From contig JALJCQ010000012.1 of assembly GCA_023091665.1 (NCBI GenBank), positions 2,728,001 to 2,792,000 on the forward strand: a stretch of 64,000 nt of DNA, in the 5' to 3' direction. This DNA is from Pythium myriotylum (Eukaryota > Oomycota > Peronosporomycetes > Pythiales > Pythiaceae). Under the pieces are notes generated by a model. The model saw only the letters and a list, made by a program, of their open reading frames with translations. It did not search any database and was not told where the DNA came from. The position numbers were made by a program, and so were the translations under genes. This document shows, in pieces, positions 38,981 to 49,624 of the stretch; within the stretch, counting starts at the first letter, position 1, and each line of letters opens with the position of its first letter.

Positions 38981-41900
38981 TCAATCGGCAGCTTCTGAGT
39001 CGTCACCCAGATCTGCGCTTTCGAGGCCACACAGGCCTCGCTTGTGGTGGAGTTCGTGTCGGGCGAGTGCCTTGGTCATGAGATCGACCGGGTTCTCGCT
39101 CGTGGGCACGTATTCTAGTGCCATCCGCTCGCATCTCCACGCGTCCTTCAGAGCGTGGAATCGCACGTCGATTGCCTTCTGTGCATGGCTGTTACCCTCT
39201 TTCTTGATCCGATGAATCGTCGACTGGTTGTCGACCAGCAGCGTCAGCTCGGGTCAGCTGTGGCCCAGAATCTCGTCGAGGACTGTCTGGATCCATTCAG
39301 CCTGCTGGAGGCCGTCATTCGCCGCGATGAATTCCGCCGTGGTGCTCGACAGAGCCACCACTGTCTGTTTCGTCGACCCCCAATGGATGGGGCACACATA
39401 CAGGAAGGCCACGAACCCAGATACTGACTCCCGATCTCGCTTATCGTTCGCCCAGTCGGCGTCGGTCGCCACCCGGAACGCCTCGTCGGTCGGCTTGAGT
39501 ACCAGCTCCAGGTCCTTCGTCTTTTTTAGGTAGCGCAGTAGGTGCCTCACCGAGTTCCACGCCTCCAGGTGTGGCGTCGCGCAGTGGCGAGCGAGCTGGT
39601 TCACTGCGAAAGCGATGTCGGGCCTGGACACTCGCGCGAGGTACAGTAGGCTCCCCACGGCTTGACGAATAATGCTTGTGTCTCAGCGCCTCTCGCTCGG
39701 CGGCTTCTGGCTCCCCGTCTATCGCGTCCAGTCGGGTCTTGGGGACCATCGGCGTCATCTCCGGCCTCGCCTCGTCCATGCCGAATCGGTGTAGAGTTTC
39801 TTCGATGTACACACGCTGCGACAGTCGGATCTGGTCGTCGCTCCATCGGATTCTCATGCCGAGGAAGCTGCTAGGTACACCGAGGCACTTCACATCGTAC
39901 TTCGCGCTGAGCGCGGCCATCATGCGCTCGACCTCTGCCTCCTCCTGGTGGGCCACAAGGATGTCGTCGACGTACAGACACACCAGGAGGAGACCGCCGC
40001 CGACTTGCGCGTAGTAGAGGCACTCGTCCGCCAGTGTCGACTTGAGTCCGTAGCCCTTGAGGAACTGGTCAATCTCCTTGTTCCATTGACGTCCGGCTTG
40101 TTTCAGTCCGTACAATGCCTTTTTCAGTTTCCACACTTTGGTCTCGTGTCCTGGTTCCTCCAAGCCCTTGACCTGCTTGACGTACACCGTTTCGTTGAGG
40201 TCGACCTTCAAATACGCCGCGGGCACGTCCCCTTGTTCAATGTGCATCTTCTTCTTTGCCACCAACGCGAGGAAAATCTTGACACACTCGAGGTCGACTA
40301 CTGGTGCGCGCATTTCTACGTAGTCCATAAGGTACACCTGTGCACCTTGTACTTTTCTATGGACCCATCGGCGGCCACCTTGATCCGGAGTTGCACCGTG
40401 TTGTCCAGCGCGTGCGCTCCAGCCGGCAGGTCCACAAGCTCGTACGTGTCATTGTCTGCCAGCGCCTTGATCTCCTCCCACGTGGCTTTCTCCCATTCCG
40501 GCCACTGGGGTGATCGACGTGCCTCGCTAAGATTGAGCGGCTCCCTGATGACCTCGGCCAGACACAAGAAGTCGGCGTTCGCGCGTCGAGCTGCGATCCG
40601 CTCCGAGCGGCGCAGTGCGGTCCTTGAGAACCCATCCACTGTCTCTCCCTCGTGCACTGGTGGTCGACTTGGCTGCCTTGGTCGGTCAATTGACCGCATT
40701 GCCTTAGCTGCCTGCTCCATCTTGATTGGGTCTCGAGGGCCGGTGTCGGCGAGGCTCGCCGGGAGCTCGAACGAGGCGTCGATCTCGTCGTCGTCCACGG
40801 AGTCATCGTCGTTGTCTGTCTCGCTGTCCGGATCGCTTGGCGGCTCGTCGTCGTCGGCTGGCAGCACCACTTCGTTGTAGAGCATGCGGTCGAGCCCATC
40901 ACTCCCGCCGTCTCTCTGATGCGTCCCCGCTCGCCTGGTACGTAGACTCGGTAGCCACGGATGGATTCGGAGAAGCCAACGAATGCCCCTAGCTGTCCGC
41001 GACCGTCGAACCGGAATCTCTTTCTTCGCACTGGTTTTGGCACACGTATCACCACGGACTGTCCGAACATGGGGATCTTGCGGAGGTTCTGCCTCGTGCC
41101 GTGGATTTTCTCGTGCGGGGTAACTCGCTCACCTCGTCGCGGTACTCTGTTCCGTACGTACGCTGCGTGCGTGAGGGCGTCTTCCCACATGTAGTGAGGG
41201 AGCCTGCTTTCCAGGAGCATCGCGCAGGCCATCTCCGTGACTGTCCGGATCATCCGCTCCGCAACGCCGTTCTGGCTGCTCCTGTACGGCACCGTGTGCT
41301 GGTGCCGTAGCCCTTGTGCAGCGACGAGCTCGCGAAAATTCTCTGTCTTGAACTCGCCGCCGCCGTCGGTGCGCACGGTCTTGAGCTCTTCGAGTGGCAC
41401 ACTTGCTTGTCGCGCGATGTATTTCAGAAACTCTCGAATTCGTGCACCAGCTTGGTCCTTCGTCCGCAGTCCGTACACGCGTACGTAGTCTCTCCACACC
41501 GCCACGAGGTAGTACCTCGAGCCGTGGTACGACGGGTGCACTGGGCCTGCCAGATCGATGTGGCAGACTCGATCTGCCGCCGATTGGTAACTCGATCTCT
41601 CGCGTGGCGTAGGGGCCTCCGTCACCTTGGCTCTGGCGCACGCCGTACAGGGCGGCGGTCTCGGTCGGCTCAGGATCTTGATGCCGTCTACCGCTACCCC
41701 AGACGCGAGACGCCGACAGGCTACGTAGTTGAGGTGCCCCAGCCTTCGGTGGACCATTTCCAAGGTTTCTGGCTCCACCTCCGTCAGTTTCTTCGTATTC
41801 TTCTTCACCGCTAGAGCTGCCGCTACGTCTCTCGCGCACGACTCTCCGGTCACGACAGCGTAGACTCCATTGACCGGTAGCGCTTGTAGGATCGGCTGCC

Positions 41901-42210
41901 GCGTTCTTCCGCGCGTGACTCGCCACTCGTTGTCGGCGAAGGTGACGTGGTCGCCGCTCTGCACCAGTCGGAATACTGAGAGCAGAGTGAATGAAAGACT
42001 TGGTACATAGAACACGTTCGGTATGACCTAGTCGTAGCCATACCAGCGCCCTTTGTCCTTGACCATTGTGTGAATGTGCAGGTCCCCAACTAGAGCGATG
42101 TCCACCGTGCGGCCGTCAGCAACTTGGAAGCGCTTGGGCGACGAGATGGCCCGAGTGTTCTTCAAGTGTTGACCTTGGCCCGTCAGGTGGTATGAAGCAC
42201 CAGAGTCCAT
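38981..42210 (-). pseudogene. pol: Copia-2 Pol, broken
   Basis: From right to left: protease D-S-G-A-S-Y-H-L (about 42205), pre-integrase H-R-R-L-G-H-L-N-Y (about 41745), integrase core with D-G-G-G-E-F (about 41355), a long acidic linker, RT with Y-V-D-D (about 39970), and RNase H with D-A-D-W-A-N and the final E-N-P-V-D-L-M-T-K-A block (about 39090). Breaks: in-frame TAG at 42028-42030, a frame change near 40880, further changes near 40330 and 39650, and one near 39240. The catalytic motifs themselves are intact. Confidence 0.85.
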
Positions 42211-42240
42211 CAGGACCTGCCCCCACCTGACGCCATCCCT

Positions 42241-43737
42241 TCATTCAGAGTCCTCTTCGATCGCCTGCAGTGCGGTTTCCATCAGTGGTGTCCTGCGCTT
42301 GCCGAAGTTAGGGCACTCTGGGTCTCTCGACACGTGTCCCTTCCCGTGACACGAGTAGCACTTGGTCTCTTCCGTCACCCACTCTGGTTTGACATATTCG
42401 GTGTCGCTTGCGAACGTCACTTTCTTCTTCGACGGCTTCCGCTTGCGCTTGGTGACCACCGCCATCGCGACTCCCTTCGCCTTAGCTTTGCCATCCTTTA
42501 TTTTTGGCCTTCTTGTTCGGATGGCCTTTCACTCCGACCAGCTTCGGTTTGGCTGCGATGGTAATACCGTTCGACCGATCGAGGAGCGAGATGAACTCCA
42601 CCATGTCGTGCAGCGCCTCGCGCGCTGGTGTCTTGTTGCGTTGCGCCAGGGTCCACTGAACGTTGAGTTGCGCCGCTTGCGCTGGGCAAGCCGTGCGCGC
42701 GAAGGCGGCCAGTGCCGCGGCCGCGTTCGTCTCGGTCTCGATGTCTCCTGGCATGGCGTTCGCCATCGTCATGAGCCGCTGTGCGTAGGACTCATACGGC
42801 TCGGTCGGCTTGCGAGTCGCCTGGCGAATCCGGTCGCGGATCGCGTCTTCTCCTATCTTGGTTGCATACTTCTCCCGCAGCTGCTCGGTGGCTCTCTTCA
42901 CCGTGAGTCCTTCGGTAATGGCCCACAGTCTGTAGAACCAGACCGCCGGCTCTTCTGCCAGACAGTGTTCTGCATGATACTCAGCTTGGCTTGCTCTCCC
43001 CAGCGGTGCCCATCCCTGAGTTGCGCGCCGAGCAGCTGGCTCTCCAGCTCCAAGCACCAGAGCCCCACGCCGCTGTCGAAGTCGCCGGGTTTGACCCGAC
43101 CGGTGAACTGGCGCAGAGTCAGGCTCTTTGGGTTGGGTTTCCCGCCGAGGGGCAGACGAGACAAGATGGTCAGTCGGTGGTCCACTTGTGGCTCGCGTCG
43201 CCGGAGATGCGCGTCGCCTGGATCCTCGTCGAATTCGCCGTCAGGCCCGCCGTCGGGTTCGCCGTCGTCGTCTCCGCCGTCGCCGTCTCCGCCTCCGCCC
43301 TGACCGGCTCTTGTGTGGGCATGTTCCTCGTCGCCTCTGCTCTCTCCGTCGTCTCCGTCGCCGGCTCCGGCAGCATCGTTGTCGCTGGGTCCATCGTCTG
43401 CGTCGGACTGCGGTTCGCAAGGCGCTATCGTCGCGCGCCTTGCCGTGGTGGCGGCCTTGGCCTTGGCCTTGGTTCCCTTTCTCGTCGCCCTGGCCGGGGC
43501 GCGTCGCGATCCTGCCGCGCGACGTGCCGGGGCCGCTCTTTCAGTCGCCGCGCGGAGCCGCGTGGGCGCCGGCTTGGTTCTCGAGCTTACTAAGGCCGTC
43601 GTCACTTGAACTGTCCTTGGCTGGTCCGCGTTCGCCGAGTGAACTCGTGGCGATGTCGTCACGATCCGGCGCGCCGCGCTACTCGCGCTTGGCTGGTTGC
43701 GTTGCGGCATCACGGGGGCTGGCGTGCTCAACGGCAC
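42241..43737 (-). pseudogene. gag: Copia-2 Gag, broken
   Basis: N-terminal Ala/Arg-rich and Asp/Gly-rich low-complexity region (43737-43150). A Copia Gag core follows (about 43100-42500, L-x-R-L-W-A-I-T-E-G onward) after a frame change near 42960. Another frame change precedes a CCHC knuckle, C-x2-C-x4-H-x5-C, near 42350. It ends at 42241. Confidence 0.8.
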
Positions 43738-43902
43738 GTTCGCTACCTTCGACCGGGTCGTGGGTCCTGGTGACTCGTCGGCGTGCTCAACGGCACGTTC
43801 GCTACCTTCGACCGGGTCGTGGGTCCTGGTGACTCGTAGTCACCAGGACGCTTGTCTCGTAGTCATGCTCATATTCTCGAGAGCGTCGTGTGGCTGTTAA
43901 CC

Positions 43903-44196
43903 TGTTGGGTCTCAATTCCTTTTCAATCCACCTGAACACGGGAGTGCGTTTCCAGTTATGTCCATTATCTACCTGCTACGTTCAGTCGCGCAGAGTTCTC
44001 CCAGGGGCCCAGGGGCCCCGGGGCCTCAAGCGCATCAGTCAGCTGCGCTCCTCGCACGCGCTGCGGGCGTGCGGGGTACCTCCAGACGAGGAGAGCGGCC
44101 TCGGGAAGCTCATCCACCCAAGGGGAGCGCTGAACCCCTGCGGGCTCCACTGCGGGGAGCTGCCGATTGACCACGGACCGGGCAGACGCGCCAACA
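43903..44196 (-). repeat. Copia-2 5' LTR
   Basis: 294 bp matching the left LTR. Its outer edge abuts the AACAC target duplication at 44197-44201. Confidence 0.95.
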
Positions 44197-44215
44197 AACA
44201 CACACAACGCAACAG

Positions 44216-47131
44216 GTCAAAACCAACTCGATTCCAAGCCGAAGAACCAACTGCAAAGCGTTCAAAGCCAAGTGCGAAGTCTGATGGGGCAAACGATGGT
44301 ATGTGGCATGTGAAAGATCTTTGCATTCTACTTCTAATCTGCATGACGATGCTACAGATGCGAATGCACCTGTACCGCTTACCGAGCCGGTCAAACAACG
44401 AGCTGCACGCTCCAAAACTAAACCCCAGGCCAATCCTCCATCGACAGTTGCTTCCTCACCCATCCACGATGACGCCGTCGGCATAACAGGCGGAAATAAT
44501 GCTGACTCGCCATCATCCGCTGACACTGTCAGCATACGCCCCACCACCGACGCTGACATTGTCGGCATAAGCCCCATTACCAACGCTGACACTGTCGGCA
44601 TGAGCTCCATCACCGACGCTGACACCATCGGCATAGAGTCGCGCGCTCGCCGCACTAATCGAATGTCAGCGAATCGTCCGAGTAGGGATGATGAGTTGAA
44701 TAGATTGTTGGATCTAGGCGACGATCCAGACGACGATGCTGACAAAGACAACTCAGCCGCTAGCGACTACGACGGTGAAGACGATGAGGAAGACACCGAC
44801 GACGGTGACGACGACGGCGCGAAGGAAGATGACAACGATGTCGACGATCCAGAGCCCACATCAGTGAGAGAAATACAAGCGAGGCAGACTCTCACGACTG
44901 CAATCGACTTTGATGGGGTGCCTTCGGATGATATCCTAACCTGAACACTGACGGTGGGGATGTGCTGACATCGGACACTGAAGGCGATGACCCATTTGAA
45001 GACGAAGAAAATGTTGAGGATGCTCTTGATCGTGCTGAGGAGGGCAGCGACGACTCCGACACTGAGGTTGACAAGGAGCTGGAGGCAGCCGTCGCTGGTG
45101 AGATTTCTTTCTAAATTCCTATGGTGACAGAGTCAGTCTGACTGTGGATGCTTATGCTGACAGGATCGTCCAAACCCTAGACAACAAAGCACTTTGTATA
45201 ATGGCAGCATCCGGTTGGACCCTGTTGGCACCAAACACAGTCGCACCAATCGTGGATGACCCTGTTATCGACAAGATGTATGATGGATTATGTGGCCCGT
45301 CACCAGACACTGTTCGTGCTGTAAAATCGCCAATTGAATTGTTCTACTTCTTCCTTCTCAAGGCGTTTTGGCTCCATGTAGCCAGTGAATCGAACCGCTA
45401 TTGGAGCCAAACGCTTGACAAGCGTGTTGATGATGCCTACGAGAAACAAACTGGCAGAGAGAATCCGCGCTCAAAGGAACAAATCCGCGCGAGGCTGTCC
45501 AAAGAAAAGAAAATTCTCCCACATGAGCTGGTGCAGTGGATGGGGCTGCTCGTTGCCCGAGTTCTGAATCCACGCAAACACTTGTCAATGCATTGGTCGA
45601 CTCAGACAAAAGGCGTATTGACCCCTGGAACGTTCGGCTCCGTGATGTCGAGGGATCGCTTCAAGTTCATCTCGGCATATTTGCACTTCTCAGACAATCA
45701 ACACGCTCAAGCGAAGAAAGATCGCGCGTGGAAAATCCGTCCGATCCTTCAAACGCTAGAGAAGACGTTTATGGTAGGATATACGTTGGGGGCACACATT
45801 GCTATTGATGAGGGGATGCCTCCGCCCCGTAGTCGTCGAAACCCCACCAGGACGTAGATGAAGGACAAGCCGCACAAGTGGGGCTCGAAGTGTGTGGTGG
45901 TTTGCTGCGCAGATACTGGGAATTGCAAGAGGTAAGATGATATGCTGACACTGACAGCTTTTGCGTAAATTTTTATGCTGACATGATACTCATACTTCCG
46001 AGTGGAGCTCGACGTCGGAAAAACGGCTCACCTCGATGACGGCAAGGCATCTGACACCAAGAGTGGGCCAGCAGCCGTCATTAGAAACCTTGACATCATC
46101 TACCGTGGCACAAAGTTCAAGGGTTGACGTCTTGTTGTGGCAGATCGTTTCTACTCGTCCATCCCTCTCGCTCAACAGCTTCGCACAATGGGGTTCAACT
46201 TATGTGGGACAATCCAAAAGAACAGACTCGGCTGGTGTAAAGGTGTTGAGTTTGCGTCTAAAACGCGCAAGAAAGGTATGCCCCGTGGTGAGTTCAAAAT
46301 GGCCGTTGCTACGAGCAATCCTGGCCTTGTTGCCTTGGGGTGGATGGATAACAGACCAGTCTACTTCATTGCGTCCCAAGTCGCAACTGACATAACTACA
46401 ATCCAGCGTCGCGAGAAAAATGGCGACGTTACCACCGTCCCTTGCCCAGGACTCGTTCGAGCGTATCAGACCCATATGGGCGGTGTGGACAAGCAAGATC
46501 AGCTTCGTCTTCAATCATACTCACTTCAATTGAGCAATCGGTATGGAGATTTCTTATGCTGTTCGGGATGGTTTATCAACTGACAATTATGCTGTTCAGG
46601 TTCGTAAAATACTACAAGTCTCTCTTTCTTGGCTTCATGGACATGGCTCTTGTCAACTGCTACATTGTACAATCGTGGGTTCGTGACAAACAGAAACTCA
46701 AGCGGCAGACACACTTCGACTTCCTCTCCGACCTCCACGCTGCTCTCGTCGGCCAAACGGAGGGCGACTTCGCCCGAAGCACCCCACAAGACACATCAAG
46801 CGAAATCGCTACGACAGTACCAGCCATCCCAGCAAGCACAGATCACGTGCTCATCCAAACGACAGACACGAGGGTGAACAATGGCATCTCAAGATTGCGG
46901 CAGCGGCAGTGCAAAGTCTGCTCACGCCTCGAAGGCGACAAGAAAAGAGGTGGTACGACGACGTACTATTGCCCTACCTGCTCACAAGGCAAGAAAGGGA
47001 TCGTGAGTTTGTGCAGAACGATTCGCAACCACCCGACCAACCCTGGACCTACATGCTCTCAAATCTACCACTATGTGGCAAAACGGCGAGTTTCCGCCTT
47101 CAGATACAACATGCCGCGACAGAGCTCTTAG
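44216..47131 (+). pseudogene. PiggyBac transposase gene, main part (DDE_Tnp_1_7)
   Basis: Starts after the acceptor AACAG at 44215. A Ser/Thr/Asp-rich N-terminal region is followed by the transposase core from about 45165. All three catalytic aspartates of piggyBac are recognisable: I-D-E-G-M near 45805, V-A-D-R-F-Y near 46140, and G-G-V-D-K-Q-D near 46485. The C-terminal cysteine-rich domain (C-x2-C ... C-x2-C ... C, 46910-47070) that binds the element ends is present. Short introns are visible: about 45097-45164, about 45932-46002, and 46544 to about 46601. Lesions: TAG at 45855-45857, TGA near 46123, and a frame change near 44938. The enzyme excises and inserts at TTAA in relatives; this copy looks inactive. 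Confidence 0.82.
44518..44638 (+). repeat. Four 33-bp tandem repeats in the transposase N-terminus
   Basis: Units start at 44518, 44551, 44584 and 44617. Each codes an 11-residue block of the form A-D-T-V-G-I-x-P-I-T-D. The reading frame is preserved. Confidence 0.85.
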
Positions 47132-47524
47132 GATGACAGAGTAAAATATCAGAGTTCATTCGCTCTTACCATTTGTGTGGTGATGATCAGCGCGGGTGTC
47201 TGTGCAGGTGTCTGTACTCGTACTCTTGGATACCAGAAGCGCTGCGGAGAAGATTTTCCCCATTTATTGTTTGGCATCATAGCATCCTGATAAATGGGGA
47301 AAAATCTCGTCCGCCGTGTGAGTGGCCTCCGTCCGTTGGCGGGTCATTCGTTTTCGCGCCCAAAGTTTGGTGTTTCGTTCGGCTCGCTCCTTTCGCTCTG
47401 ATTGGCGGGATTTTGGTTGCCAACACCATATGGTATTTATTGGGGGTCAAGTCCGCTACATTGTGGAAAAAACAGCCATATTTATACTTGAACAAAGTAT
47501 AAATAGTGAAATAAAGTATCAATT

Positions 47525-47547
47525 TTATGCTGTTCTGAACAGCATAA
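47525..47547. repeat. Subterminal palindrome, right
   Basis: Same 23 bp as 38064-38086, 9,461 bp away. Confidence 0.85.
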
Positions 47548-47622
47548 GAGATATTGACTTCAAGTTCGAAAAGTCTTTTGCGGGCGTCAATCCATGCGGC
47601 CGTAGGATGGATTGTAATGTAG

Positions 47623-47690
47623 CTCATCTCTGTGAAATTTAAACTTCCACAACAGCTCCATCTCTGTGAAATTTAAACTTCCACAACTGC
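47623..47690. repeat. 34-bp tandem duplication
   Basis: A CATCTCTGTGAAATTTAAAC-containing unit occurs twice in a row with small differences. Confidence 0.85.
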
Positions 47691-48104
47691 TCAATCTCCC
47701 TCACGGAATGACTTGAAGATACAAATCAATTACACTCAGCAAAAGTATCCCTCTGTCCACTCTCAGGTGCTCAACAAATAGTTCATCTCGTCACCCTCCC
47801 GCACTAGCACCTCCACGTTTGTGAGAGAGGGGTGGGGTGCATCAGCCATCCTTTCTCAAAGAGCGACGTGAGGCGCGGTCCAATGTCTCAACATGAAGCA
47901 ACGTCTCTCTGCACCTCAAAGCACCTGTATGTTGGCTACAAGCTAATCTCCTTTCACGTGAGGAGCTAATTCTCACTGTTCTGTCATTGGAAGATCTTAA
48001 CTTCAACTATCAAAACTCTATGAGCCTGTTCGTGTTTGAGCAGCTCATGTTTCTCAAGGTCAACAGAGACCTCTGGACTGCAGGGACACTGATGCCTTAA
48101 TGCC
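47691..48104. other. No recognised gene
   Basis: About 400 bp before the right inverted-repeat arm, with no open frame or element end that I recognise. Confidence 0.5.
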
Positions 48105-48124
48105 GCCACTCCACTCATGATGTC

Positions 48125-48514
48125 ATGACTCAATATACTGCAGTTCGTGGTATTATTATTATTATTATTATTATTGGCTTGCCAAACATCAACAACGCTA
48201 TTGTACCAAGAAGCGTGAGGCGAACAGATTGTGTCTGTTATGTCGAGCCGGTTCTGAACCCACCGACTTTATCCTGCGGGCATATTTGCCTCGAAAGGTG
48301 GTACGCACGGCATCCAATAAGAGTTGATATCGGTTGCCCACTTTGCCGTCAATTCATCACACCAAGCAACTTGCCAGAGTCGTCATGCTCGCTCTGTGGA
48401 AGACGAACAAGACACTGGCGACCATCTTTTGGGTGTCCCCACAGGTATCACGCCGTCTGTCTGGATGCCGTACTTCAACGTCAGCGCAATCGTCTGTGCC
48501 CGAATCCGACATGA
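48125..48514 (+). CDS. Double RING-like zinc-finger ORF, right copy
   Basis: Same 129-codon product as 34042-34431, on the opposite strand, including the isoleucine run and the missing ligands. Exact conservation of both copies shows that the inversion is recent or kept uniform by gene conversion. Confidence 0.55.
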   Translation: MTQYTAVRGIIIIIIIIGLPNINNAIVPRSVRRTDCVCYVEPVLNPPTLSCGHICLERWYARHPIRVDIGCPLCRQFITPSNLPESSCSLCGRRTRHWRPSFGCPHRYHAVCLDAVLQRQRNRLCPNPT

Positions 48515-49132
48515 TCTGTACGCTCTTGTCCAAAGTAGATCGACACAGAGCTTGTGTCTATAGTTTTTTGGACCGGGTCACAACCCCCGGTCACGATACA
48601 AAATGGAATGTTCAGCGTGATCCGATTGTGCAACACATCATCATGCAGGGGTAGATTTTTAATTTCGTCTCTGGTTAAGAAGTGTGAAAGCGTGGGATAA
48701 AGTGGAAAGAGAAACGGAGTTATTATTTTTTTTAAAGCATCGTTAGTTTGCCTCGCTAGTTTGCCACGCGCATACGATTCGTGCGGCGAGGAAGGGGCTG
48801 CTCTTCGGTCGACGCGTTCGCTGTCTTCCTCGACATCGTCTTCGGCTTCTCGGTGGTCGGGGTGTGTGTGTGTGCGTGTGTGTGTGTGTGTGTGTGGGGG
48901 GGGGGGGGGGTGTTCCAGGTGGCAGTATTTGGAGGTAATATAGGAAGCCTACTATTGGTTAAAATTAAAAATTAACCAGATCCCAATCCTACAGGGTGGC
49001 TCCCAGCCACAGGTTTGCCGATGGATGAGGAGGAGTGACCACCTAGCGTGCGCTCGGCCGTTTCAGGCACGAGTCGCGCATGGCCACTCGCGAAACTGAC
49101 GGCCACACAACAGGGGGGGGGGGGGGAGGGGC

Positions 49133-49624
49133 TTACTCTTCGTCTGTGTGGCGGTCCGGCTTCGAAGGGAGGAGCCGGACGACTTTGTCGCCGCTCGAGT
49201 CAGTGCCAAAGTCGACTTCGGCGTCGGCGTCGCATTCTACTCGAGCGTTTCCATCCACGCTCCCCTCCTCCTTACCCTCCTTGCTCTCTCCCCTGGACCC
49301 CTCTCCCTTACGCGCGCTTGAGGTCGTGCTGTCCGCGTCGCGGCCCAAATCCAAAATCTCGAAGTGGTCGGCGATTGCGCACAGCACGGCTTCAATCGCA
49401 GTCAGACGCTGGACGATATCCTCTAGGGTGGACGAGTCGTCGACGACCCGACTGTACTGTCGGATCATCGACTTGTCGTACTCAACACCCTCGGGCTGGA
49501 GGTGCTGGACCTTGAGGTGCGTGCGGAAAGCGTAATACTTTAGACGCTTTCCGCACGGCTCAAACCGCCTGTCCTCGGGCTTGCTGGCTGTGACGGGATA
49601 TCCGGCTTGTAATTGAAACGCCAC
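49133..49624 (-). CDS. Unidentified ORF over the first array unit, right copy
   Basis: Inverted twin of 32926-33417 with the same 163 residues. Every further array unit repeats its first 121 residues and replaces the acidic tail by a 24-residue end (L-K-P-G-F-N-P-K-I-P...) that stops at TAG. Confidence 0.4.
   Translation of the reverse strand: MAFQLQAGYPVTASKPEDRRFEPCGKRLKYYAFRTHLKVQHLQPEGVEYDKSMIRQYSRVVDDSSTLEDIVQRLTAIEAVLCAIADHFEILDLGRDADSTTSSARKGEGSRGESKEGKEEGSVDGNARVECDADAEVDFGTDSSGDKVVRLLPSKPDRHTDEE

Larger units (their letters stand above)
38679..44196 (-). mobile_element. Copia-2: LTR retrotransposon inside a piggyBac intron
   Basis: 5,518 bp in minus orientation with 294-bp LTRs (38679-38972 and 43903-44196) that look identical. 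A 5-bp target duplication AACAC lies at 38674-38678 and 44197-44201. The polypurine tract GAGGGGGAGG (minus strand) touches the left LTR. Integrase precedes RT, which defines Copia. Coding frames are broken at several points even though the LTRs are identical. Confidence 0.93.
38034..47547 (+). mobile_element. PiggyBac element, interrupted by Copia-2
   Basis: The left end is marked by TTAA followed by CCCTTTG at 38030-38040. The transposase gene runs plus-strand from 38307 to about 47131. Matching 23-bp palindromes lie near both ends (38064-38086 and 47525-47547), suggesting subterminal signals. I could not find the right-hand CCCTTT/TTAA end, so the right border is approximate and the end may be lost. 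Without Copia-2 the element would be about 4 kb. Confidence 0.7.
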
